Assembly: GCA_963573305.1 (NCBI GenBank)
Contig: OY754338.1
Coordinates: 20,644,192 to 20,708,191 of the forward strand
Direction: 5' to 3'
DNA: 64,000 nucleotides
Source of the DNA: Pyrrhosoma nymphula
Taxonomy: Eukaryota; Arthropoda; Insecta; Odonata; Coenagrionidae
The notes under the pieces are model-generated. The model was given only the letters and a program-made list of their open reading frames with translations. It was not told the origin of the DNA and ran no database searches. Every line of letters starts with the position of its first letter. The stretch's first letter is position 1. The position numbers were made by a program, and so were the translations under genes. Shown here piece by piece: positions 1-10,076 of the stretch.

Positions 1-1380
1 AAGAAACTCAAAAAAATTATAGGACAGCGAAAACGTTTTACGACTGGAACTAAATTTAGATAAGATACCGAAATTCTGTATTACAGAATATCTTTTTTCA
101 GTGAAACTAACCGAATACCCATGTATCTACAATAAACTCTTTTGTAATTTAAAATTCAGTTAGTATTTACTTAAGCATGAAGTGGATACAATTTTTACAA
201 AATTAGAAACATAAAAGGTTATCCCATCAAATATTTTTCCCCATATGCACTGCCATGTCAGCCTATCCATTCATAATTAGAAACATGCAAAATATAAACA
301 CTCGTCTTTCTTAGACTAGTGCCATCATCATATTGCTAAAAAATGAAATTATTAATCACGTATATAGTTAAAACTTGTCCGCAGTATCAAGGAATGATTA
401 TTTCAGATACAATTTTGAATAATAATATACTAAAATGAAAATAATTATTTTCCTTTTATTTTAAGTGAAAATGTTATAAAAATAATAAAAATAGACATTT
501 CAATTGAAAGCATCTAACGGTATTTGTGTGAAAAAGTCATATCATAACCGTCTAAATTGAAAGACGCTATAGGAGAGACAGTCTCGGTATGCTTCATAAC
601 TAAGAAACTACTAAGGTCTACTGATGATTTTTCTTCCACTAGCCTGGGGGCAGTAATAAATTCAATGTCAAACCTATTTGCCAAAATAATTTACCCGTGC
701 CTAAATTCATTGCATTATTACATGAACGAGCCAATTTTACACCATGCACTAAAAAATGGAAACACTACGCTTAACACTAGGCAGTATAACTATATAGAGA
801 GGTAATATCTGGTAGCTATACATTCATAAAAGATGCATTTTTTTAGTTTGAATATGGCACAATTTAACTTAATTTACATATTTTATTTCGGCATCATCAT
901 AACTTGCTTAAAGATAATAGAATTAAGAGGAGAGAAAGAGGTTTTAGCATCGTATCATTTTATTTTGAGCCGTCTTATACGGTTATCTTATAAAAACTGC
1001 AATGGTTCCCGAAAGTTGACTAAATATAAAAAATTGACGACTGAATGGAATATTTCCTCTAAATTGAGTAGCATATGATTTTTAAATAAAATCAGATCTT
1101 TTTAAAGTGGAGTTCATTCCCTTATATTTTTGGTGTTAATATTATCCATATTGAGGGAAGTTTTTATTTTAACAAGTGCGTAAAAGTAAAGGTTTGTAGA
1201 TTAAAACCGGTTGAGTTTTAATGCTTGTAAGCATTGAATAAGTTTCTCATCTCCCCACAGAGTAAAGTTTAACGGAAAATGGCCAAGAGTGTTGGCTTGA
1301 GGTCGGCCTAGCAAACAGACAGACTGATATGCAGATTCACACTTTAAGGATTTAATTTTCCCAGATGGAAGCTCGCAAGT
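1..1380. other. AT-rich non-coding stretch
   Basis: I see no gene, RNA gene or recognisable repeat here. The two open frames of about 80 codons have no family resemblance and look like chance ORFs in AT-rich DNA. Confidence 0.5.
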
Positions 1381-1830
1381 GAGAGGCGGCCGCAGACCAG
1401 GCAAGCATTACACATTCTCCGCAGATTCGATCTTCGCAAACATCGGGAACAATCCTCCCATCCCTCTCCACCCTTATTAACACCCCTCCCTCCCACCCTC
1501 CCTCCATCCCACCTCCCCTTACGCCACATCCCTCCCACTTGCATCACATTGGGAATTGAGCCGGAGCAAGTGAGTTAACCCGCAGTGTCGCGCCCACGCG
1601 ATCGCGATGGATTGTGGCAAGGGATTCCCTGACTGATTATTACCCGCTCGGTGGAGACAGAAGGGAGAGCAGACGCCTAACAAATGCCTGGCGCGAGTCG
1701 CATCAAAATTGCGCCGCCGCGGCAATAAGTCCCCCTCTCGCACGCACACTCAAGAACCTTATATAAGAGGACGTTTATCTCCTACTTCGATCGTGTTATC
1801 AACGGCCGCGAAAGAAATCAAGTTCCGCTA
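1381..1830. promoter_or_regulatory. GC/CpG-rich patch with TATA-like box (possible promoter)
   Basis: Base composition switches abruptly from AT-rich to CpG-rich, with a pyrimidine-rich run around 1450-1530 and the palindrome CGCGATCGCGA near 1600. A TATATAAG box lies at about 1759 on the plus strand, at the downstream edge of the GC-rich block, as in a TATA promoter reading rightward. No following exon could be identified, and the 345-bp inverted repeat begins only about 100 bp further on, so this may equally be part of a mobile element. Confidence 0.25.
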
Positions 1831-1880
1831 GAGGGGCTGCAATCGCGTGGTAGGCCCCAGCATTTCTAGTCTTAAAATGA

Positions 1881-2225
1881 TTGTGTTAAATGGCTGTTGC
1901 GGGGCGAGTTTGAGTGGAAGGAGGGAAGAAACTGTGTTGGAGAGCTGTACATATGCTAGATAAGCAACTGCTCGATCGCTGTGCCACGTACAGTGGATAA
2001 GAGGAAACGGAATTTTTTCACAAGATGGCGGAGAGGAAAAATCGCACTTCTCAGGTTTGAAAGTTTCCCATTCCTAGAGTAAATGATGCATTATTGTGTT
2101 GAAAGTGTTTTACAAATGCGCAAGGTTTGCATAATAAGTGAAGTGAATTTGGTTCCGATATCTCTGTTAAAAGTTGGTGAAATTTACGAAAACGCTGGCG
2201 GGACGAAAGCTCACATTTACCGAGG
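1881..2225 (+). repeat. Left arm of ~345-bp inverted repeat
   Basis: This stretch matches the reverse complement of 5564-5906 almost throughout (roughly 85-90% by eye). The two arms face each other across about 3.3 kb. Shared landmarks include GGCTGTTG, CTGCTCGATCGCTG, CCACGTACAGTGGATAAGAG, GATGGCGGAGAGGAAAAA and GACGAAAGCTCAC. It could be a long terminal inverted repeat of a foldback-type element, or two copies of a dispersed repeat inserted in opposite orientation. No transposase is visible between the arms. Confidence 0.8.
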
Positions 2226-3740
2226 CCTACCTCGCAACACCAGCGCATTAACTGGCGACACGTAATTTGAGCAAATGACGATCGGAAGCGCACCAAGATT
2301 TCCGTCCTCATTGTAAGGTTCTTGCGCACACTAATGCGCACGCGAACAAACAAAACACACGCGAAGCGCGCGCCTCTAGCGGATCGGAAGGGGCGTGAGA
2401 ACGCAGGAGAGTTTTGCATTCACGCGAATCGTCCGCCAACTACAGTCACTCTCTCGTGTTGGGAGCCGTGACAACCGAATGGGAGTGCTTATTCTTGAAC
2501 AGTCATAAGTTGTAGCCTATACTCATGTGAAGTTAACTATAGAATAAAACATTTTAAAGCATAAATGCATACGCAATCTTGCAAACGACGCGTTATGGTA
2601 AAATCGTGGACACATAAGTAAATTACCGTGAGGAATACTACCCATTTTCCCTACGTTTCTGATTACTTGTAATAGGTTCCGCGTCATAAACTCGCACCTG
2701 CTTTTATTACATCTATATCAATAAACAAACTTCAAACAGGGTGAATCCGCGACTCTCTACCGTAGGTATTATTGCGTGAAACGTCCAGTTCTAAATAAGT
2801 TGCTGCTTCGAGTTTCCTTGTATTCCTACATTTTCTAAGATGATTTTTATACTTTGGATATTTAAGGAAATTTTCCTAGAAATTTAATTATTATTCTATA
2901 CATACCATTTCCTAATGGGTGATGACTTCATTACTTTCAATTCCAATTCGTTTTTAGTTTCCACCTTCTTATTTCAAATTACAAATGGCCGATCAGGGTA
3001 TCTCTTGCACTTTTCCAGTTGTAAAGAAATGTTTGACATGCACATTTTGGTACACCACTGCCTGATTGCCACCCATTCACACCGATTTATCAGCTGTTTT
3101 ATATCAAAATTAATGAAAAATATACTCAGGCAGTTGTACTCTTATGAAAAAGTCATCAGCTTTTTGCGCATCGCTGGTATCTTCAAATAAGTCCTCGGGA
3201 TTTTTTTTGCTTTCGCTGATGAAATGCAGCTTTCTAAGCACCTTTGTCATCGCTTGTCTATAATATACAGAATTTCGTAGTAGGAAAGCTTAGTGGCAAA
3301 AAGCGTTTACATACCCTGGGCAAATTTCGAATTTGGAAGATTGTGTGGATGAGTTGGGAAAAATGAGACAATGATAGGGAAAAATATTTGGTGAGTGAGA
3401 AAAAGGGAGAAAAAATCTAGGCAAATAGGAAAAAAAGAATGGCGCGTAATTTCAAAGAACTAGCGATAACCTTAGTTAGTACCTTAGTTTGGGGTAAGCT
3501 GAATGTGGTACGATGGAAAAGGCTACAGTTGATCCATCGATTTGAGAAAAACACAAGGTTAGACGCAAACAAAAAAAACAATTTATCTACACACTCAGTG
3601 ATTCAACCCGAAGGTTGGTTTGGATAGTTGAGCTCGCCCCAGACTAACCCACATGCATGTCAATTTCACACATTCAGGGTAGGGGGGCCAGTTCTTTTCC
3701 CTGGGCCACCTCGTACTCCGAGGATTTTATATTTTTTCGG
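2226..3740. other. Non-coding stretch inside the inverted-repeat pair
   Basis: No coding sequence or known repeat is recognised. Short ORFs of 60-90 codons lack family features. The last 130 bp (from about 3610) may be the 3' body of the tRNA-like SINE that reads leftward from 3825. Confidence 0.4.
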
Positions 3741-3825
3741 GGGCGTCCAAAGGCTTCACCCGGATTTGAACCCAGGACCCTTCGATAAATAGCCAAGCGC
3801 TCTACCTACTAGGCCACCACGCTCC
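3741..3825 (-). repeat. tRNA-derived SINE head (copy 1)
   Basis: Read on the minus strand, this is tRNA-shaped. A box A-like TGGCCTAGTAGG lies near the 5' end and a box B-like GGTTCAAATCC about 40 bases later, both RNA polymerase III promoter elements. It is followed by a shared GGACGCCCC motif and an A-rich stretch. A second copy at 17344-17428 matches over the whole length including GGACGCCCC, which argues for a SINE rather than a functional tRNA gene. The 5' end sits five bases from the target duplication of the palindromic element at 3842. Confidence 0.75.
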
Positions 3826-3841
3826 AAATATTATTCTGTGA

Positions 3842-4073
3842 TATATTAAATGAAAGGAAAACTTTGTTCTATTCCACCAATTTATTCTCCGGTACAACTA
3901 GTTTCGACGCAGCGGCGTCATCTTCAGGTGCAATTCAATTCGTCACCTGAAGATGACGCCGCTGCGTCGAAACTAGTTGTACCGGAGAATAAATTGGTGG
4001 AATAGAACAAAGTTTTCCTTTTATTTAATATATAATGAACTTCCACAAAGTTGAGCCTGAGACGATGGAGATG
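3842..4073. mobile_element. Palindromic PLE-like/retrozyme-like insertion, family A copy 1
   Basis: Two arms of about 80 bp are near-perfect reverse complements around a short centre at about 3930-3940. A one-sided extension of about 50 bp follows the right arm. The insertion is flanked by a perfect 12-bp duplication ATTATTCTGTGA at 3830-3841 and 4074-4085. On the plus strand the right arm has CTGAAGA at 3947-3953 and GAAAC at 3969-3973, separated by a GACG/CGTC stem. The left arm has the same motif on the minus strand. This resembles a hammerhead ribozyme core with one extra T after CTGAAGA. There is no ORF. Copies 2 and 3 lie at 44567 and 58389. Confidence 0.8.
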
Positions 4074-4085
4074 ATTATTCTGTGA

Positions 4086-4381
4086 GCTAACGTAGAGGCG
4101 TAATGCAGGGGATGTAAGGATATCAGCAATTAAGAAGTGAGGGGATAGGAAAAAGTAATTGAAAGATAGAAAGGGCGAAAGTAAATTATAGATTAAAAAA
4201 AGTGCATTCAATACAGTGCATTCAATAAATGAAATTCATACCGTAAGAACATTTATAAATATTTACCAAATGAGCAATTATGATGGATTGGGGGTCGTAT
4301 AGGACTAGCTAAATTGCGTAGCTCGGGATCTCACTTCATCATATACGAGGGGAATCGATTGAAAAATGAGAAACTTTATTC
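4086..4381. other. Non-coding spacer
   Basis: Nothing recognisable; AT-rich. Confidence 0.4.
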
Positions 4382-4757
4382 ATTCGGGTATTAGATAAAA
4401 TTAATTTTAACTCTCTATCTTGAGTGAAAGTAGTTATAAAAAGCAAAAATATAAACCACTACACAAAACCCAATGCTTAGCATTCCTAATCAGCTTAACT
4501 AAGCAAAATGAATTTTAAATACGTTAAAGACCAAAATCTGGTTGTCTAGGAAATAAGCTAGACTTGATTTCAGAAAAGAATGTGCTTTTTTGCAGTTAAA
4601 ACGCGATTTTCAGACAAATACGAAATGAAAAAGATAATTGATTGAAAGAATTATTATTTTCATTTTTTCAGCCATTTGATAAAATAAATTTCAACCTTCT
4701 ATCTTGAGCGTAAGTAATTTAAAAATCAAATAATGAAACCACTGCACAAAATCCAAT
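4382..4757 (+). repeat. Degenerate direct duplication, ~275 bp apart
   Basis: The segments at about 4382-4482 and 4657-4757 are related in the same orientation. Both contain GATAAAAT, CTATCTTGAG, AAACCACT and CACAAAA in the same order and spacing. This is an old local duplication with no coding potential. Confidence 0.55.
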
Positions 4758-4989
4758 ACGTAATGTAGACTACCAAAGGGACTTTTTGGGACCTTTTAGT
4801 GCCCTGTGATCTATATAAAATAGCATGTAATATCCACCTGTCTTGTACTATTAGTCTGCAAAATTTCAGCTCGTTCGGAGCAAAACTGTAGATTTTTATA
4901 CAAGACAGACCGAAAAACAGACTGTTAAACATTATTTTATGTATACCTATAATGATTTCTTCTAAGGTGTCGGTGTAGTCGCGTATTAA

Positions 4990-5410
4990 CTCTATACCAG
5001 CCGGCATCTAGTCTCCCTGCTCCGGCCGGGTGGGCGAAGGTTGCCAGGGAGAATGACGCTACCCTCCCACCCCTTCCCCCACCCATCCTAACCCATACTC
5101 GCAATACAGGGGTCGGTCTCCACGGCAACGAAGCGAAGCAATGCATACGTTATAATATTCGTCGCGCACAGGTGATAAACGGATTTCGACGACCCTTCTC
5201 TCTCCGCGTAGGCTTGCGATGTACACACGAGGAGGTAGTGGTGGTAAGGATACATGGATGCACGCCTACTCTCTCTCTCTCCCTACGTTAGACAGAACCC
5301 ATCACTAACGGGGATTGCTCCCGTGCGTTCGCGGGATGAATTGGCCCGTGGGGAAAGGAAGTGATGGAGACGTATTAGATCGATCGAATGCGCGCTTAAG
5401 GAGAGCCCAG
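4990..5410. other. GC-rich patch
   Basis: GC-rich relative to its surroundings, with a CCCACCCC-type run at about 5060-5090 and a CT-dinucleotide run near 5270. The open frames look compositional. No splice-flanked exon or protein family was recognised. Confidence 0.3.
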
Positions 5411-5563
5411 AAGGGAGAATTTGAGATTTTGCAGATTTAAATTCTTGTCCTTAAATACAAATTTAATGGACTTTTGATAATCTTAATTGCCGAATATATT
5501 TTTAAAATAAACTTAAAATGAAGTGCAGGACTTAAGTAATACATCAAGGTGGAAAAAACTCTA

Positions 5564-5906
5564 GGTAAAGGTGAGCTTTCGTCTCGCACTTGTTTTCGCG
5601 ATTTTCACCCACTTTAAGCAGAGATATCGAAACCTATTTCACCTCACTTATTATGCAAGCTTTGCAAATTTGTTTAACACTTTCAACACAACAATGCATC
5701 AAGTACTTTAGAAATGAGAAACTTTCAAACCTGAGAAGTGCGTTTTTTCCTCTCCGCCATCTCGTGAAAAAATGTCGTTTTCTCTTATCCACTGTACGTG
5801 GCGCAGCGATCGAGCAGTTGGTTCTCTAGCATATACACACCTCTCCTACACAGTTTCTTCCCGCCTTCCACTCAAACTCGCCCCACAACAGCCATTTACC
5901 ACAATG
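5564..5906 (-). repeat. Right arm of ~345-bp inverted repeat
   Basis: Reverse-complement partner of 1881-2225. The inner end carries GTGAGCTTTCGTCTC, also found inverted at about 7600, so this terminus belongs to a family with at least three occurrences in the window. The arms differ mainly by substitutions, which implies some age or two independent insertions. Confidence 0.8.
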
Positions 5907-6030
5907 CAATTCCATTCATTCCACCGCAGGAAACATTGCACATTTCACTTCAAATGAAGGATTTACACTTCCTTATCACTCGCATTCATTCCACTGCACT
6001 AATAACATTTCACGTTTCACTTTAAATGGA
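5907..6030 (+). repeat. Short imperfect tandem duplication (~75 bp unit)
   Basis: The phrase ATTCATTCCAC, then CATTTCAC and AAATG(A/G)AGGATT, occurs twice with about 70-75 bp spacing. It directly follows the right arm of the inverted repeat. Confidence 0.5.
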
Positions 6031-6361
6031 GGATTACGAGTTCCCGCAGCGAGGACACGAGTGTCCATCCCCGGATAACAAACACCCGTGCCTATCGAGG
6101 AAGAGTAAGCCTGACTCCGCCGAAACGAAAGACTGGATCGCAGAAATTTGCGTGTGCGTAAACGATTGGCAAATCATGGCGACCATACACCACACACGCA
6201 AGTCAGAAAATGATTAATGCCATCAAGCCCCTCAACTCTCAATAATTAACTTCCAATTGTTGACAGTTATTTTCCCCTTTCCACACTACCCGAGAGAACT
6301 ACGTCAACAATACTATTTCATTAGCCTCTAACAAAAGCCCACTTATATTAACGTTGTGACC

Positions 6362-6975
6362 TGAGGGATTCTATTCTTAAAATAATACGCGAAATAACAT
6401 GTTAGGCTTCTACCAATGCTCACCAATAATCACCAAAAAGCGTGAGGGATTCTATTCTTAAAATAATAACAGAATAACATTTTACCCTTCAACCAATGCC
6501 CACCAATAATCACCAATAAGCATGAGGGATTCTATTCTTAAAATAATACGCAGAATAACATTTTAGCCTTCAACCAATGCTCACCAATAATCACCAATGA
6601 GCGTGAGGGATTCTATTCTTAAAATAATACGCAGAATAACATTTTAGCCTTCAACCAATGCCCACCAATAATCACCAATAAGCATGAGGGATTCTATTCT
6701 TAAAATAATACGCAGAATAACATTTTAGCCTTCAACCAATGCTCACCAATAATCACCAATGAGCGTGAGGGATTCTATTCTTAAAATAATACGCAGAATA
6801 ACATTTTAGCCTTCAACCAATGCTCACCAATAATCACCAATGAGCGTGAGGGATTCTATTCTTAAAATAATACGCGAAATAACATTTCAGCCTTCCACCA
6901 ATAATCACTAATGAGCGTGAGGGATTCTATTCTTAAAATAATACACAGAATAACATTTTGAAACTTCAACCATTC
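6362..6975 (+). repeat. 81-bp tandem repeat, eight copies
   Basis: The phrase TGAGGGATTCTATTCTTAAA starts at 6362, 6443, 6523, 6604, 6685, 6766, 6847 and 6918, giving periods of 81, 80, 81, 81, 81, 81 and 71. Each unit also carries AATAACATTTTAGCC, CAACCAATG and CACCAATAATCACCAAT. Internal copies differ by only a few bases, while the last has a 10-bp deletion and decays into the flank. This is a minisatellite or short satellite array with no reading frame conserved across units. Confidence 0.95.
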
Positions 6976-7300
6976 CCAGAAATGCCCATTTCCTCGTTAT
7001 CGATCGCGCTAAAAATGCGTTTTCCGCTATTCAAACTCACAAAAATGAGTTTTTCACTTTTGATTATAACCAATTCGTGTTTAATTCCATTGGCCAGCAA
7101 ACCTCTTTGTGGGTGGGTTCAGGGCAAGTTACGGAAGGGGAAATCGTTTTCCGCTTTTCCAAATCACGGAAACGCAGTGAAAATCATCATTTTGAAACGT
7201 CCTCGACTCCCAGAAATGCCCATTTCCACAAGAAATGCGTTTTTCACTTTTGAAAATCACATTTTGGCCAAATCTGGCCCGCGTACCGTCCCACCCTAGC
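6958..7300 (+). repeat. Degenerate duplicated segment beside the array
   Basis: CCCAGAAATGCCCATTTCC occurs at about 6974 and 7209. Each is followed by a variant of AAATGCGTTTTTCAC and CACTTTTGA. The 113- and 133-codon ORFs here arise from this repeat and do not look like genes. A run of about 12 G lies near 7337-7348. Confidence 0.5.
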
Positions 7301-7410
7301 ACCCCTGTTTCAGTCCATAGGCCCGTAAGCTTGTTGGGGGGGGGGGGTGGGATAAAGGCATATTGTAGAGGTGAAATTAGTGTTATCCCTCTAACGGTTG
7401 TTCGTGAAAA

Positions 7411-7645
7411 CCTCCAAATATGGCGTCGGAAACGGACGAAAAAATCGAAAAATTGGTCATATTCAAACGTCTATATCTCAAAAACTACTAGTTACACCGG
7501 TATGATTCTTACATTTTTACAAATCCGCATTCTTCCTCTACTTCCAGGTATCACATTCAATTTCGTCAGTTTCCTACGTTTTTCAAAAAGAAAATTTGAA
7601 AGTGTGAGACGAAAGCTCACCTTTACTAAACTCTAATTTGGAGGT
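7411..7645. repeat. Possible small inverted-terminal element
   Basis: CCTCCAAAT at 7411 and ATTTGGAGG at 7636-7644 are inverted about 235 bp apart. Just inside the right end, GAGACGAAAGCTCACCTTTA matches the inner terminus of the 5564-5906 arm. No target duplication was found. It is either a small repeat or a chance pairing beside a repeat terminus. Confidence 0.3.
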
Positions 7646-10031
7646 GTAAGTTACTATGCCTTAGGTTTTATGTGAATACTTTGGCATAGGCGGGTAAAAA
7701 TTAGCAGCCATGTTGGTGCTGCAGTGTCACTTGCTGCGCACACCATTTTGACTATCTGACGATCCCTAAGGCGTCTCACTCGTTTCACACAAAAGAATGA
7801 AAGAAAGATAATTGTACGCCTTTTCTCATGAGATGCGTACTCTGGGCTTTACGTTGAGCATGAATAAAGATATGATATTTAAGTCGATATTTTATCATTT
7901 ATTTTTGATTAGTCACAAATAAATAATGTAATGTCCTTTATTAATGCCTTTTATAGGAAGACCAGAAATGTTCTCACCCAAAATGGCCATCAAAACCTGA
8001 ATGACCCTACCCAAACCTCACGCGTGTAATGAGCCAACTTATGACCATGCCCGTAAGGTAGTCATAAACCCAATCGAAAGAAATCACATTAATGTTAATA
8101 GTGCAATATATCACGAACTTACAGCGTCTGAATGGATTAACCTGCAGACGTTACATCGCCGTTTCCGCCCTCTAACCCTGTTGTCAGACTGATTTTATGG
8201 ATGCCTATTCATAAAAAATTGGCTCTTAATTATTTTTCTAAGGTTTCAAAGGCGCTTTAAATTTAACGTTTGTAGACTGATGGTTATAACCGCGTGTAAT
8301 CTCACTCCTACTTCAATAATTTTTTCCGAGTGCCTGATGCTCAACTTCTAAAATATTTGGTTACCGTAAAAGAATATTTAGCATTGGGATTACTCTCGCC
8401 AGTATCACTGAATAGAAACGCCGGGGGTTGGGTACTCTCTCAATCCTAACCTTCAATACTAAACTTCCAATTACATTCTGATAACTTTCCACCGGGTCTG
8501 ATGCCATTATGTTACATTAGGAGACATTTGACGTGAACTATTATGTAGTATTGAAATCGGACATATAATCTGAACACTTCAACGAAGCTCTTGGATAAAT
8601 GGGTACGACCACCCAACTGTTAAAATTCATCTCCATTAATGTTAATGAACGGATTATTTCTACAGGATTCTCTACTCAATTTCCAGAATCATTTATCATA
8701 CATTGGCGTATTATTTCTTGAGATACACATTCCCCTTTCTGATTCAAGTATTATAAGCAAAATATACAAAAATGATCATAGCCATACAAATCTCTGGTAA
8801 ACCTATTTCACGGTCGAAAAGATATTACCATTTGTAGTTGTGGTGCACAAGCGAAAGTTGTTTTTCGTGAATACGACTTGAATTCGACGACATAATGACA
8901 TTCTATCACCACCTTACTCTTCTTTTACGACATGATTTAATATTCTTTGATGTGAATATAAGCCTAATAACTGAATGATACATCATATCAAATATCCAGT
9001 GGGAAAAATAAAAAGCTCAGGTAGTATTCCATACAGTAAATAGATTTGTTCAATTACATGTACGTGTATAAAGTGCGACGTTTAATTGAAGTCTTGCATT
9101 TTCCTGCATCTTGAGGTATATAAGAAAGACATAAGAATAAATTGGCTCGATACCATTTAACTCAATTTAAAAAAATATTAAAACTCTCGCGTTAAAAGAT
9201 AAATAAATGCCCCTGCCATTTTGCACTGTGAATGTTAGTAACACCATCTATAGCTTTTCTAGTTCACGGTTCCCACTTTTCCCGGCATCAGTAAACAAAA
9301 TACATTTGCATTTTATCTACACATGAAAATTGGCTACTACCATAACGAATTTATTATTTCCATTACCTACCTATATAGTGAGAATACCGAGCTCTTTAGA
9401 CTGTTATATCAAAAAAGGTTTTATAGGTTTTCGTTTTTATATTAACTTTTAAATTCCGGCGCAGATTAATTGACTATATTTATTTAACTCAAAGGGGTAA
9501 TCCATAATTTTAAAAGTACTAAGAAGCAAATTAATTGCCCATTTCATAAATGTAGATTTCCAGCGTACAACGAACACAGCTGGGCCATCGCATAAAAATT
9601 GAAATGCTTAATTTTTTCATGCAAATATAGACAGAAAATTGGTCGATTAAAAAAATTGATATCGTATTTTCATAATAGACTTTAAACTAGAGCCGAATCA
9701 TTTGGTTTACGATCGGGAAGTGACAGCGCCATATGGCCCAAAACGCTTTTGCGAGGAGAATCATCAATAAACACTAAATGATCTGGGTGATTACAAAAGT
9801 TTAATGAATATCGTTAATAATGGAATAAAAACATCTCTCCTAAAATTCCTAATAAATATTAAATTACTGGTTCCATTCTACGATTATATTGCTTTTTATA
9901 TCTGAAAATATTCTGTTGAATTAATGGTCTTATACTGAGCAAAATAAGTATGGAGTATCATCAAAGACATTAGCGTGACCGACCAAGACATTTTTATAAT
10001 TCACAGTTAATTTCATTGCTCACTGTTGCAG
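7646..10031. other. AT-rich non-coding stretch
   Basis: No gene, RNA gene or repeat recognised on either strand. The few ORFs are under 70 codons and lack exon-like borders. Confidence 0.4.
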
Positions 10032-10076
10032 AGTATCCTGCAAAATATAATGACACGATATGAAGACATGCTCAAG
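10032..10076 (+). CDS. Candidate 45-nt micro-exon (weak)
   Basis: A pyrimidine-rich tract and TTGCAG precede this segment, and GTAGGT follows it. The 45 bases read in phase 0 as SILQNIMTRYEDMLK without a stop. The signals fit a small internal exon on the plus strand, but I recognise no family and found no partner exon with matching phase. By length and composition it could easily be chance. Confidence 0.15.

Noticed and set aside
3741..3825. Functional tRNA gene
   Set aside because: It has A and B boxes, but the second copy at 17344 shares non-tRNA flanking sequence and neither gives a convincing cloverleaf.
6362..6975. CRISPR-like array
   Set aside because: Whole 81-bp units repeat with no unique spacers, and the context is an animal genome.
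7235..7636. 133-codon plus-strand ORF
   Set aside because: It spans a degenerate repeat, a poly-G run and a possible inverted-terminal element, with no protein family resemblance.
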